NCBI RefSeq assembly: GCF_009901585.1
Contig: NZ_WXYO01000002.1
Coordinates: 590,769 to 654,768 of the forward strand
Origin: Poritiphilus flavus
GTDB lineage: Bacteria; Bacteroidota; Bacteroidia; Flavobacteriales; Flavobacteriaceae
DNA: 64,000 bases
Direction of reading: 5' to 3'
Shown: positions 20,201 to 28,535 of the stretch, one piece after another
How the letters are laid out: each line of letters opens with the position of its first letter
How positions within the stretch are numbered: position 1 is the stretch's first letter
Position numbers and translations under genes: made by a program
Notes under the pieces: model-generated
Seen by the model: only the letters and a program-made list of their open reading frames with translations
Told to the model about the DNA's origin: nothing
Databases searched by the model: none

Positions 20201-20434
20201 GGACCTATAGAGATCAAGGGAAAGGTATATCCGGGGCAGGTGCCCATGACACCTTTCGGGGGCATGTTGGATGACGAGGAAATGGCCGCGGTCCTCACTT
20301 TCGTTAGAAATACATTTGGAAACAAAGCTGATCCTGTAAGCCCGGAAAAAGTAAAGGAGATCCGGGAGGAAATAAAAGATAAGGAAGGCTTTTATACAGC
20401 AGAAGAGTTATTGAAAGAACATCCGATGGACTAA
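17264..20434 (+). CDS. SGNH-like / PVC-type dehydrogenase / cytochrome c fusion lipoprotein
   Basis: This 1056-residue protein starts with a lipoprotein signal (lipobox-like LSC near residue 25). Residues about 40-265 resemble an SGNH hydrolase, but the catalytic blocks are altered: GNNL replaces GDSL and DGFQLK replaces the usual Asp-x-x-His block. Residues about 370-720 form the PVC-type membrane-bound dehydrogenase beta-propeller, with HEAT-like helices after it. The C-terminus is cytochrome c with CVTCH at residues 938-942 and a possible distal Met in GQVPMTPFGG. The layout suggests a periplasmic sugar oxidase handing electrons to a haem. The stop overlaps the convergent rhamnose mutarotase gene by four bases. 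Confidence 0.87.
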   Translation: MTLFKKNTVRRFCLVLCVSLVILSCSKKTERIDLKRESRIVLIGNNLGSRMMNFGHFETEMQLRYPDSLLFIRNMCDGGNTPGFRPHSSRNSPWAFPGAEEFQTELAQNSGSIGHFETEDEWLSRLGADIIIAFFGYNESFEGTAGLDNFKAELEAFIRHTKSRKYNGQRAPELVLVSPIAFEDLSSVMDLPDGGKENENLKKYTEAMREVAAKDSVPFVDAFTPSKQWYASTEEALTADGFQLKSKGYEKLAKLLADEVFGKSDISSSQNLELVREAVMEKNWFWHNDFKIPNGVHAYGRRFDPFGPDNYPAEVKKTREMTAIRDTAIWNAAKGKSTDLAAMDARTSVLPEVETNYVQVHGAGNPKYLYGEDALDAIKVPEGYKLELFASEKEFPDLANPVQLSFDNKGRLWVAVMPSYPHYKPGDEKPNDKLIILEDTDQDGKADKQTIFADKLHLTIGFEFAPEGVYVSQGTNLVLLKDLDGDDYADETEIILSGFDDHDTHHAISAFTTDPSGAIYMAEGVFLHTNVETAYGPVRGTNGGFYRYSPQRHHLERTAQLPIPNPWGIAFDDWGQPFFAHTSGPDITWMSPGTIKPRYGEASPLPKNLIEEAHRVRPTSGLEFISSRHFPDEIQGDLIVNNSIGFLGTKQHIMKDDPKTAGYLSEHRVDLLTGSDPNFRPVDMEFAPDGSLYFVDWHNVLIGHMQHNARDPLRDHVHGRIYRLTYPSRPLVQPAKIVDASIEELLENLKLPEYRSRYRTKRELRARDAETVLQKLSEWVAELDQNEPRYEHHLLEALWVSWGLNKVDPGLLKQLLKAEDFRARAAAVRVLRYSGHQIAEQPGLLMEAADDENPRVRLEALVAASWLPKSEGVPIVEAAGKKSLDDWMQMPYEASMAHLNGHNLGQDPETLKAQTDLEGAERELFVKGEEIYHREGFCVTCHQADGKGLSASQFPPLSGVEWVTGDEERLIKLTMKGMMGPIEIKGKVYPGQVPMTPFGGMLDDEEMAAVLTFVRNTFGNKADPVSPEKVKEIREEIKDKEGFYTAEELLKEHPMD

Positions 20435-20769
20435 CTCACAGGGAACTCAAATATCTTTTCCATAAGCATCCATTTCTCACCTGGGGCTGCAGTAGGCAAG
20501 GCCTGTTGATAATTCCACATCAGTTCTTCCCACTCCTGCACTTTAGGGTTGCTGGAGTCCATTTCCGCTTTTTTCTCAAATGAAAAATGATCCGAGACCT
20601 CAATGATCATAAACAGCCGATTGCTGAGTCTGTATATCTGCATATGCTCAATGCCTGAATCCCGCAGACTATCCAGTACCTCAGGCCAAACCTTCCGGTG
20701 ATAGTCTTCGTAGGCTCTGATCAATTTTTCGTCATTCTTTAAGTCTAGTGCCAGGCAATATTTTCTCAT
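20431..20769 (-). CDS. rhaM: L-rhamnose mutarotase
   Basis: This 112-residue protein fits the RhaM family (E. coli RhaM is about 104 residues). It shows the motif YEDYHRKVWPE with the conserved His at residue 24, then IYRLSNRLFMIIEV. The enzyme interconverts the alpha and beta anomers of L-rhamnose, and some family members act on L-fucose-like sugars. It is the last gene of the minus-strand operon IlvD/Edd dehydratase - GntP permease - PVC-type cytochrome - mutarotase, three bases after the cytochrome gene. It is the best clue in the window that the locus handles L-rhamnose or a related 6-deoxy sugar. Confidence 0.9.
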   Translation of the reverse strand: MRKYCLALDLKNDEKLIRAYEDYHRKVWPEVLDSLRDSGIEHMQIYRLSNRLFMIIEVSDHFSFEKKAEMDSSNPKVQEWEELMWNYQQALPTAAPGEKWMLMEKIFEFPVS

Positions 20770-20772
20770 GAT

Positions 20773-23352
20773 CTAAAGATCGCTGTTAAAGTTTAATGTA
20801 TCTAGTTCGGTAGCTTTCCAGGGACTTATTTTTCCTTGGGTACGAAAGCGGATATGTCCTATAGTGCCACTTGAGATCTCCGGTTCCGAATGCCCCCATG
20901 TATTTCTGATATAGGTTGCGATTGCCGCAATTTCATGGTTTTGCAGCGTTGAAAAGGAAGGCATTACAGGCAGTATATCGGGAATATCATAGGTCTTGCC
21001 TGCCACTTTTACCGGACCTTCCATACCGTGTAAAAGGATCATAGCCAGCTTTTCTTCTTTACCGGTTACCCATTCTGAACTTTTAAGTGGGGGAGCAAAA
21101 CGAGCTATGCCCTCACCTTGAGTCCCATGACAATTAGCACAAAGATTGACGTATTGCCGCCTGCCTTCGGCTAAAACAGTTCTGTCTATAACAGGCGAAT
21201 CACCCGTGGATTCCATTGTCTCTTGCGGTTTTCCGGGCCAATTAAAAATTCCGGCCAAAGCAGCTAGTTGCGATTCCTGAAGGTTGACCCATTCGCTTTT
21301 TGTTTTAAAAATTTTGGGCTGTTCTGCAAGCTCAATAAGCAGGGAATCTTCCGGCCTCTTGTGATTGATCATACCGTTTACCAGGGCGTTTTTTGCCCAG
21401 GAAGAAAGCTTAGTCTCAGTATATTCCTGCATAGCCAGCAATCCACTAACTTCATCGATATTACCCCTGTTTGTTATGGCCGTTGCAAGCATTTCAATGA
21501 AGATCTCCTGGTCTTGCCCGTAAGATCGCCAATACGGTTTAGACATGACATAGTCCAACATCGCGGCTTCTTTGTCTTCCAGGCTGCTTAAAATAACATC
21601 TCTGGCGATAGGGGAGTCCTTGTTTTCCTCCAGGAAGCGAAGAGCAATCTCAAAAGCCGCTGTTTTCGGAAGGTCTTTGGTCGTAAAAACCATTTGCATC
21701 TGTAATAGCGGATCCTTCTGATCGAAGTTACCCTGGACAAATGCTCCAACCCTGGTCCAGACCTCCGGATCTTCCTTAAACCTCTGCTGTAAGATGCGCA
21801 GTGCGGCCTGTGCAACAAAGGGGTCTGAGCTTTGCATCCCTTCCAAAAAGGGCTCGGGTTCTCCATAGTTTAATCCTTCAAGGGTCCACAAACTGTGAAG
21901 CTGACCTTTTGGACTCATTTCAGCAATTGCACTAAGAATACCGGATATAGTCGACTGGTCTCCGTTTTCCACGAGCAAGCGCTGGGCCATATCACGGGTC
22001 CAACCATTGGGATCATCCAAAAGAGAAACTAAAACAGACCCATCCAGACCGGCTAAAGTAGAAAATCTCCCAGGCTGATCTTTTGAGGTGATTCGCCAGA
22101 TCCTACCCATATTTATGGGCCTGTCTAACTGTCTTTCCAGGGTAACCTTCCGAAGGTAAGGGGTCATATAAGGCCCGTGTTGGATAATTCCTTTGTACAT
22201 ATCTACAACATACAGCGCCCCGTCTGGTCCAGAAGACAATGAAATAGGCCGGAACCTCTCGTCAGTGGAGGCCAGGAACTCCAGTTTTTCATAGGCTGCC
22301 TCGGCATTCAATAAAAAACCATCTTCCTGTATCCTGTTTCTTTTGATGAGGTTGGCCGTTGGTTCGCAAACAAAAGCATCTCCGTAAAAGGATGGTGCAA
22401 GAGCCTGTCCTCTGTAGATCAACGGGCCACATGCTGATGCAAATTCGAGTAGTTTCCCTTCTTCATCCAGTGTGCCGGGAACATATCCGCGATTTACAGC
22501 GGTATTGCTTCTGATCGGATAGATTTTCCTGTCTAAGGTCAAGCCGTGATCAATACCGCTGCTTGGGCTGTGGTTTTTATTGGCCAGTAAGGCATTTGGC
22601 GGTACCAGGTCTGCGTGTAGTTGAGACCAGTTATAGTTGTAGAATAACCTCCCCGCATCGTCATGGCAGATACCCCATTGCCCTCTGAATTCGGTCTCTC
22701 CTTTCTCCCAGCCGGTAGATGTTCTCCGATACCGGGAAGAAGATTTTGCATTGTAATACCAGTTGTCCATGCCTCTCCACAGCCCGTTTGCCGAGTGCTC
22801 AGGCATTCCGTGGCCGCCGTAGGTAGAATCAATGAGGACCTTGCGATCTGCCTTAAAATCTCCATCCGTATCTTCGGCGAACCACAGCGGAATGTTCTCC
22901 GCGACCAGGGCTCCTCCCTTTACAATGGCAACGGCTCTGGGCAATACCAGGCTGTCCAGAAAGACTATGCTACGATCCATTTTTCCGTCTTCATCGTCAT
23001 CGAACAGGACTGAAATCCTTCCCACCTTATCCAGTTCTCCCTTGCCATCTATATCCTGCATAAAGCCCAGCATTTCTACTACCCATAATCGTCCTCCTTC
23101 ATCAAATGAAATAGCAACCGGGTCCTGAACCAGGGGTTCGGCAGCAACCAGTTCTATTTTGAGGTTGCTATCTGCAAGAACAAAGGAATTTAAAGCTTCT
23201 TCAGGGGACAGGGCCGGAGAGGGTCCTCTTTCGCATTGCCAGCACAGCGTAGCAAAGCAAAGCAGGGCAATGAATGGATTGATACGTAAAACGGATTGAA
23301 GTTTCCTTGGGATCACAATCCTAAAAATACGAATTCTAAACAGATTTTGCAT
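20773..23352 (-). CDS. PVC-type dehydrogenase/cytochrome c protein
   Basis: This 859-residue exported protein has an N-terminal hydrophobic segment with a possible lipobox (WQC near residue 40). A PVC-type dehydrogenase beta-propeller follows (for example VAISFDEGGRLWVVEMLGFM and LSSGPDGALYVVDMYKGI), then HEAT-like helices. A C-terminal cytochrome c domain has CANCH at residues 738-742. Unlike the 1056-residue relative encoded at 17264 it lacks the SGNH-like domain. Family members are thought to oxidise substrates in the periplasm with haem as electron acceptor. It lies 23 bases after the GntP gene and 3 bases before rhaM, tying the cytochrome to sugar-acid or rhamnose use. Confidence 0.87.
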   Translation of the reverse strand: MQNLFRIRIFRIVIPRKLQSVLRINPFIALLCFATLCWQCERGPSPALSPEEALNSFVLADSNLKIELVAAEPLVQDPVAISFDEGGRLWVVEMLGFMQDIDGKGELDKVGRISVLFDDDEDGKMDRSIVFLDSLVLPRAVAIVKGGALVAENIPLWFAEDTDGDFKADRKVLIDSTYGGHGMPEHSANGLWRGMDNWYYNAKSSSRYRRTSTGWEKGETEFRGQWGICHDDAGRLFYNYNWSQLHADLVPPNALLANKNHSPSSGIDHGLTLDRKIYPIRSNTAVNRGYVPGTLDEEGKLLEFASACGPLIYRGQALAPSFYGDAFVCEPTANLIKRNRIQEDGFLLNAEAAYEKLEFLASTDERFRPISLSSGPDGALYVVDMYKGIIQHGPYMTPYLRKVTLERQLDRPINMGRIWRITSKDQPGRFSTLAGLDGSVLVSLLDDPNGWTRDMAQRLLVENGDQSTISGILSAIAEMSPKGQLHSLWTLEGLNYGEPEPFLEGMQSSDPFVAQAALRILQQRFKEDPEVWTRVGAFVQGNFDQKDPLLQMQMVFTTKDLPKTAAFEIALRFLEENKDSPIARDVILSSLEDKEAAMLDYVMSKPYWRSYGQDQEIFIEMLATAITNRGNIDEVSGLLAMQEYTETKLSSWAKNALVNGMINHKRPEDSLLIELAEQPKIFKTKSEWVNLQESQLAALAGIFNWPGKPQETMESTGDSPVIDRTVLAEGRRQYVNLCANCHGTQGEGIARFAPPLKSSEWVTGKEEKLAMILLHGMEGPVKVAGKTYDIPDILPVMPSFSTLQNHEIAAIATYIRNTWGHSEPEISSGTIGHIRFRTQGKISPWKATELDTLNFNSDL

Positions 23353-23375
23353 CGCAGCTCATAAGAGAGGCCGCA

Positions 23376-24713
23376 TTACAGCAAGAATGAGGCTATATAG
23401 ATAAGCAAGGCCGCAAAACACCCAACCACAAAGGTTCCGAGCGTGTACACCCTATAACCCGTTTTTACTTCTATCCCTGAGAACTGTGTCAGAATCCAGA
23501 AACCGCTGTCATTGGCATGAGATACTACCATGGCACCCGCTCCTATCGCTGATACCACCAGGGCCTTATCAATATCGGTACTAAAACCCATTGTAAGCAT
23601 CAGTGGGGCCAGTATGGATGCTGTGGTAATAAGCGCTACCGTAGAAGAGCCCTGGGCCGTCTTTATTGCCGCACAGAGCAGGAAAGGAAGCCAGATCCCC
23701 AGGTTGGCGCCGGAGAGAGCATCAGCAAGCGTTGTAGCAATGCCACTGTTCTGCAGTATGGTTCCGAATATTCCACCTGCTCCAGTAATTAAGATGATAT
23801 TGGAAGCGTCCGTAAGCGATTTACCTACCCAACCTGTGGTTGAAAGGATTTCCTTGTCCCACTTTCGCGGTAACAAAAAGGCGAAAAGCATCCCTATGAT
23901 CAGGGCGATCACAGGAGAACCTACAAAGGCCATGAATTTTGCCCATGGTAATTCCATTTGCGCTTCCGAAAGTTTGAACTCCATGAGCGACTTCCCAACG
24001 ATCAGCAGGATGGGGATAAGAATTGGTAGAAAGGAAGTGAAAGCGCTGGGTGCCTTCTTTATCTTTTCCTGGATCTCCTCTTCAGTAGTTTCAGGATTCG
24101 GATCCAAATAATGCCTGGAACCCATATACTTACAATATATCACTGCAACCACAAGGGAGAGCAGGCCTATAACCAGTCCGACCAGCATGACCAGGCCAAC
24201 ATCCGCACCTATAATTCCCGCCGCCGCTATAGGTCCCGGTGTTGGAGGTACTAAAACGTGAGTGATCATCAATCCGAGTATGAGGGCGGTTGCAGTTCCT
24301 ACTATTGATAGTCCGGCTCTTTTTGTGAGACTTTTATTTAGTGGATTGAGGATGATAAACCCGCTGTCTGCGAATACCGGTATAGAGACGATGAAGCCTA
24401 CTAGTCCCATGGCTTCATGTACCCGTTTTTTTCCTATGATCCTCAAAATGATCTCCGCCAGTTTGTAGGCCCCTCCGGAGTGTTCAAGAAACGCCCCAAT
24501 AATAACCCCCAGCACAATGACCACACCGATTTTCCCCAGGGTGATCCCAAAACCATCGTTTATGGATTTAACCACGGTTTCCAACTCCATTCCCGAAAAA
24601 AGTGCAAAGATCAAGGCGGCTCCCAGCAAGGCGAGGAAAGGATGTACGTTCCATTTCGCTGTGCATAGGATAATGAATACAACACTAAGGATTAGCAGTA
24701 AAATAGAGATCAT
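23376..24713 (-). CDS. GntP-family gluconate-type permease
   Basis: This 445-residue protein has about 12 hydrophobic segments and the GntP-family landmarks LALLGAALIFALFSGM, KIGVVIVLGVIIGAFLEHSG, HVLVPPTPGPIAAA and AIGAGAMVVSHANDSGFWI. GntP permeases import gluconate and other aldonates with protons. The upstream gene, 12 bases away, encodes a pentonate-type IlvD/Edd dehydratase, so transport of an aldonic acid such as L-rhamnonate, L-fuconate or L-arabinonate is a reasonable inference. The aldonate could be formed in the periplasm by the adjacent PVC-type cytochrome dehydrogenase and then imported. Confidence 0.92.
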   Translation of the reverse strand: MISILLLILSVVFIILCTAKWNVHPFLALLGAALIFALFSGMELETVVKSINDGFGITLGKIGVVIVLGVIIGAFLEHSGGAYKLAEIILRIIGKKRVHEAMGLVGFIVSIPVFADSGFIILNPLNKSLTKRAGLSIVGTATALILGLMITHVLVPPTPGPIAAAGIIGADVGLVMLVGLVIGLLSLVVAVIYCKYMGSRHYLDPNPETTEEEIQEKIKKAPSAFTSFLPILIPILLIVGKSLMEFKLSEAQMELPWAKFMAFVGSPVIALIIGMLFAFLLPRKWDKEILSTTGWVGKSLTDASNIILITGAGGIFGTILQNSGIATTLADALSGANLGIWLPFLLCAAIKTAQGSSTVALITTASILAPLMLTMGFSTDIDKALVVSAIGAGAMVVSHANDSGFWILTQFSGIEVKTGYRVYTLGTFVVGCFAALLIYIASFLL

Positions 24714-24725
24714 AAAAAGTTTGGT

Positions 24726-26456
24726 TTAGTGGGCATCCCTGGTAACTTCATCCCCGGATTTTCCGACAAGGAAATCGAGGTCCGCGCCCAGGTGCGCCTG
24801 TTGTACGGTTTTGGTATATAAACTTGTATACCCTCTGTCTGAAGGTAGCTTGGGTGGTTTCCAGGCGGCTTTGCGCCGGTCCAGTTCTTCCTGACTTACT
24901 TCCAGGTGCAATTTTCTATTGGGTACGTCCAAAATAATCGGGTCACCTGTTTTCACAAGGGCCAGTAGCCCTCCAACAGAAGATTCGGGAGAAACGTGAA
25001 GCACTACTGTACCAAATGCCGTTCCGCTCATTCTCCCGTCCGATATGCGGACCATATCTTTTATCCCCTTTTTGAGGAGTTTTTCCGGAAGATCCATATT
25101 ACCCACTTCGGCCATACCCGGATAGCCAACGGGTCCGACCGCCTTTAGGACCATTACACTGTTCTCATCTATCTCCAGATCTGGTTGGTCTATAGTTGCA
25201 TGGTAATCCTCAATGGTCTCAAAAACGACGGCCTTACCTCTATGACTCATCAATTCCGGGGTGGCGGCGGAAGGTTTGATAACCGCCCCATTCTCACATA
25301 GGTTTCCATATAAAACGGCTATTCCCGCTTCTTCTAAAAAAGGTTGGTCCAGGCTGGCGATAACCTCTGTGTTATAGCATACCGCCTGAGTATTATTTGT
25401 CCCAATGTCCTTACCATTAACGGTTATAGCGTCCGTATGCAATTGATCCTTCACTTCATTGATCACTACCGGCAGGCCGCCGGCATCAAAGAAGTCCTCC
25501 ATAAGATAAGGGCCTGAAGGCATTAAGTTGACCAAAAGCGGGATCGTACTTCCAAGGGTATCGAAGTCCTTAAGCTCCAGTTCCACACCGATACGGCCTG
25601 CAATAGCCTGCAGATGTATGATAAAATTGGTGGATCCTCCAATTGCAGCGTTGATCTTGATCGCGTTTTCGAAGGCCTCACGAGTAAGTATTTTAGATAG
25701 TTTGAGATCTTCCCGGACCATTTCCACAATGCGCCTTCCGGAAAGCTGGGCCAGTGTTTTCTTTCTGGAATCTACAGCGGGAATGGCAGCGGCACCCGGT
25801 AAGGTCAATCCCAGCGATTCTGCCATACAGGCCATTGTTGAGGCGGTCCCCATGGTCATGCAGTGCCCGGAACTACGGGCAGAGCAAATCTCTGCCTCCA
25901 CCTGGTCTTCGGGAGTGAATCCCTCATTCTGAATCTTGTCCTTTAACTGCCAGACAAAGGTGCCGGAACCTATGCGCTCTCCCTTGTATTTTCCGTTGAG
26001 CATGGGACCACCAGGGACGATAATGGTAGGAAGGTCTACACTGCAGGCCCCCATCAGGGTTCCAGGGGTGGTTTTGTCGCATCCTGTGAGTAAAACTACC
26101 CCATCCAACGGATTTCCCCTTATGCTCTCTTCCGTATCCATACTCATCAGGTTACGGAAAAGCATGGCTGTTGGTCGGATAACCGTTTCTCCGGTACTCA
26201 TTACCGGAAATTCAAAAGGAACACCACCGGCCTCCAGAACACCTCTTTTGACGTATTCCGCAAATTCTCGTAAATGTCCGTTACAGGGGGTTAGCTCAGA
26301 CCAGGTATTGCATATGCCTATTACAGGACGACCCCTGAAATAATCGTCTGGATACCCTTGATTGCGAAGCCAGGAGCGATGAATAAAACCAGTTTTCTCG
26401 TCTTTCGGATTAAACCAAGCTTCGCTTCGGAGTTTGCCGGGGTCTTTTTTAGTCAC
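24726..26456 (-). CDS. IlvD/Edd-family aldonate dehydratase (L-arabinonate dehydratase type)
   Basis: This 576-residue cytoplasmic protein has three cysteines at residues 58 (ELTPCNG), 126 (LTGCDKT) and 199 (SSGHCMTMG). From memory these match, minus one residue, the [2Fe-2S] ligands of the Rhizobium L-arabinonate dehydratase. The C-terminal LDFLVGKSGDEVTRDAH is also characteristic of the pentonate branch rather than of branched-chain IlvD. The enzyme removes water from an aldonate to give a 2-keto-3-deoxy acid. With GntP downstream, rhaM in the operon and a keto-deoxy-acid-like SDR diverging upstream, a non-phosphorylative route for L-rhamnonate, L-fuconate or L-arabinonate is likely. Confidence 0.9.
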   Translation of the reverse strand: MTKKDPGKLRSEAWFNPKDEKTGFIHRSWLRNQGYPDDYFRGRPVIGICNTWSELTPCNGHLREFAEYVKRGVLEAGGVPFEFPVMSTGETVIRPTAMLFRNLMSMDTEESIRGNPLDGVVLLTGCDKTTPGTLMGACSVDLPTIIVPGGPMLNGKYKGERIGSGTFVWQLKDKIQNEGFTPEDQVEAEICSARSSGHCMTMGTASTMACMAESLGLTLPGAAAIPAVDSRKKTLAQLSGRRIVEMVREDLKLSKILTREAFENAIKINAAIGGSTNFIIHLQAIAGRIGVELELKDFDTLGSTIPLLVNLMPSGPYLMEDFFDAGGLPVVINEVKDQLHTDAITVNGKDIGTNNTQAVCYNTEVIASLDQPFLEEAGIAVLYGNLCENGAVIKPSAATPELMSHRGKAVVFETIEDYHATIDQPDLEIDENSVMVLKAVGPVGYPGMAEVGNMDLPEKLLKKGIKDMVRISDGRMSGTAFGTVVLHVSPESSVGGLLALVKTGDPIILDVPNRKLHLEVSQEELDRRKAAWKPPKLPSDRGYTSLYTKTVQQAHLGADLDFLVGKSGDEVTRDAH

Positions 26457-26689
26457 TTTAGGTGGTTGGTTAGGGAGTTCTTAATCTTTTTGGATTTCGG
26501 ATAACTCGTTTAAAGTAAACATCTTTGTTCAAGTTAGCAAAACAGAGGACGTAATAATTTCTCATCCTGGCCTTTTTGTACATAATTTTAGAACCGCTTC
26601 AAATCTTTTGCTACATTTAGTAGCTATCCCGCTGAGCAACAGAAAACGGGATCGGTTAAATGGTATCTACCTTAAAATACTCATTGGAA

Positions 26690-27433
26690 ATGCAAACAGA
26701 TTGGAAGAACAAAACAGCGATTATCACTGGCGCTGCCAAAGGACTGGGATTAGCCCTGGCCGAGCGGCTATTGGGTTATGGAGCCCGTGTGGCTATGTTC
26801 GATCGTGAGTTGGAAACACTTGAAAAGTCTACAAAGGACAACCCAAATGGGTATAGTTATGAGGTAGATGTGGTTGATTATGATCAGGTAAAAAAAGCGG
26901 TTGATCATTTTGCCACAGAAGTAGGAAGGATAGATATTTTAGTCAATTGCGCGGGAATTGTTGGAAAAACAAATATAAAAAGCCACGAAGTGGCCACGGC
27001 AGATTTTGAAAACGTTATGGCAGTCAATGTTCTGGGCTCCTTTCATACTTTTAAGGCTGTGGCTCCCTATATGCTGGATCAGGGGCACGGCCGGGTGTTG
27101 CATGTGGCATCTATATCCGGTAAGGATGGGAATGCCGGTATGCTGGCCTATTCAACTTCCAAGGCGGCCGTAATTGGTATGACGAAGGTTCAGGGGAAGG
27201 AATATGCCCAATCGGGAATACTGATCAACGCCATTGCACCGGCCGTAATTCGTACAGCCATATTAGATGGTATGGCCCCGGAACAGGTGAAGTACATGAC
27301 GGATAAGATACCGATGGACCGTTGCGGCACCCTTGACGAATTTGTGGAAATGGCCAGTTTCATTGTCTCCGATCAGAACAGCTTTACCACAGGGTTTACC
27401 TATGATTTGAGTGGCGGAAGAGCACTGTACTAG
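26690..27433 (+). CDS. SDR-family dehydrogenase, 2-keto-3-deoxy-L-fuconate/rhamnonate dehydrogenase-like
   Basis: This classical short-chain dehydrogenase (247 residues from the chosen ATG) has TAIITGAAKGLGLALA for NAD(P), NCAGIVG, and the catalytic YSTSK with Ser in HVASISG. It ends in YDLSGGRALY, a tail I associate with dehydrogenases of 2-keto-3-deoxy-L-fuconate or L-rhamnonate. An upstream in-frame ATG at 26660 would add ten residues (MVSTLKYSLE) that precede the conserved start, so 26690 is preferred. It diverges from the aldonate dehydratase gene, matching the next pathway step. No FAH-family hydrolase for the final cleavage is present in the window. Confidence 0.85.
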   Translation: MQTDWKNKTAIITGAAKGLGLALAERLLGYGARVAMFDRELETLEKSTKDNPNGYSYEVDVVDYDQVKKAVDHFATEVGRIDILVNCAGIVGKTNIKSHEVATADFENVMAVNVLGSFHTFKAVAPYMLDQGHGRVLHVASISGKDGNAGMLAYSTSKAAVIGMTKVQGKEYAQSGILINAIAPAVIRTAILDGMAPEQVKYMTDKIPMDRCGTLDEFVEMASFIVSDQNSFTTGFTYDLSGGRALY

Positions 27434-27456
27434 AAAATATTGAATAGCTTGCTTCT

Positions 27457-28524
27457 ATGAAACGCAGAGAGTTCATTAAGAACAGTTCCACGGCAGCCCT
27501 CGCTGCGGCTATCCCAGCTATGCCTTCCTTTTCGCCACTGCTGCGGGAAACGCGATTTGGTGTGGCGGAAGCTTCCTACCTCATGCGTTGGTATCGCAAC
27601 ATGGAGAGCGAAAAATACCCACCCTTTAAGCTGGCACTGGATATGATCGAGCATTGCGCCGCACTCGGTTTTGGAGGTGTTCAGGTGAACGTTCGGGGAT
27701 GGGATAAGAAATATGCCAACAAAGTAAAAAGAAGGGTGGAGTCTGACCAATTGTTCCTGGAAGGGCAGATCAGCCTTCCAAAGGACGAATCGGATGTGGA
27801 TCGCTTTGAAAGTCAGATCAGGATTGCAACAGAGGCCGGGATCGATATTTTCCGGACCGTATGTCTTTCAGGAAGACGGTATGAGAACTTTGATACCATG
27901 GAGGCCTTTGAGGAATTCAGGAAGAACTCCCTGATAAGACTTCAACTGGCTGAACCCCTAGCGCGAAAACACAAGGTGAAGCTTGCTGTGGAAAACCACA
28001 AGGATTTCAGGATTGCGGGCATGATGGAGGTGTTAAAAGCGATGGATAGTGAATGGATTGGGGTTACCCTGGATACAGGGAACAATATTTCGCTTTTAGA
28101 AGACCCAATGGAGGTAGTAAAGGCATTGGCACCATTTGCTTTTTCAGTACATCTCAAGGATATGGCAGTGGAAGAATACGGGGATGGATTCCTGCTTTCC
28201 GAAGTAAATCTAGGGGAAGGGATTTTAGATATAGAAGGTATGATTCAGGAGATAAGATCAAAACAGCCTGAAGCCCGATTCAATTTGGAAATGATCACCC
28301 GGGATCCGCTAAAAATTCCTTGCCTGACTGAAAAATATTGGGCTACTTTCGATAAGATCCCGGCTGTAGAACTAGCAGTCTTCCTGAAAGGGATCAGAGA
28401 ACAGAAATCGACAAAACCCCTGGCCATCGTAACAGATAAACCCACAGATAAACAACTAAACCTTGAAGTAACCAATAACCGTGTCTCCCTGGAATACGCT
28501 AAAAAACATTTGGGCTTCAAATAA
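27457..28524 (+). CDS. Tat-exported sugar isomerase/epimerase-like TIM-barrel protein
   Basis: This 355-residue protein begins MKRREFIKNSSTAALAAAIP, a twin-arginine export signal, followed by a xylose-isomerase-like TIM barrel. Metal-ligand candidates are KLAVENHKDFR (Glu), GVTLDTGNN (Asp), FSVHLKDM (His) and FNLEMITRD (Glu). Cytoplasmic relatives isomerise or epimerise sugars; exported forms are common in Bacteroidota and planctomycete sugar loci and their reaction is unclear. Tat export suggests folding with a metal before crossing the membrane. It lies between two SDR genes in an operon ending with a sulfatase gene. Confidence 0.87.
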   Translation: MKRREFIKNSSTAALAAAIPAMPSFSPLLRETRFGVAEASYLMRWYRNMESEKYPPFKLALDMIEHCAALGFGGVQVNVRGWDKKYANKVKRRVESDQLFLEGQISLPKDESDVDRFESQIRIATEAGIDIFRTVCLSGRRYENFDTMEAFEEFRKNSLIRLQLAEPLARKHKVKLAVENHKDFRIAGMMEVLKAMDSEWIGVTLDTGNNISLLEDPMEVVKALAPFAFSVHLKDMAVEEYGDGFLLSEVNLGEGILDIEGMIQEIRSKQPEARFNLEMITRDPLKIPCLTEKYWATFDKIPAVELAVFLKGIREQKSTKPLAIVTDKPTDKQLNLEVTNNRVSLEYAKKHLGFK

Positions 28525-28535
28525 ACAGATCCATC

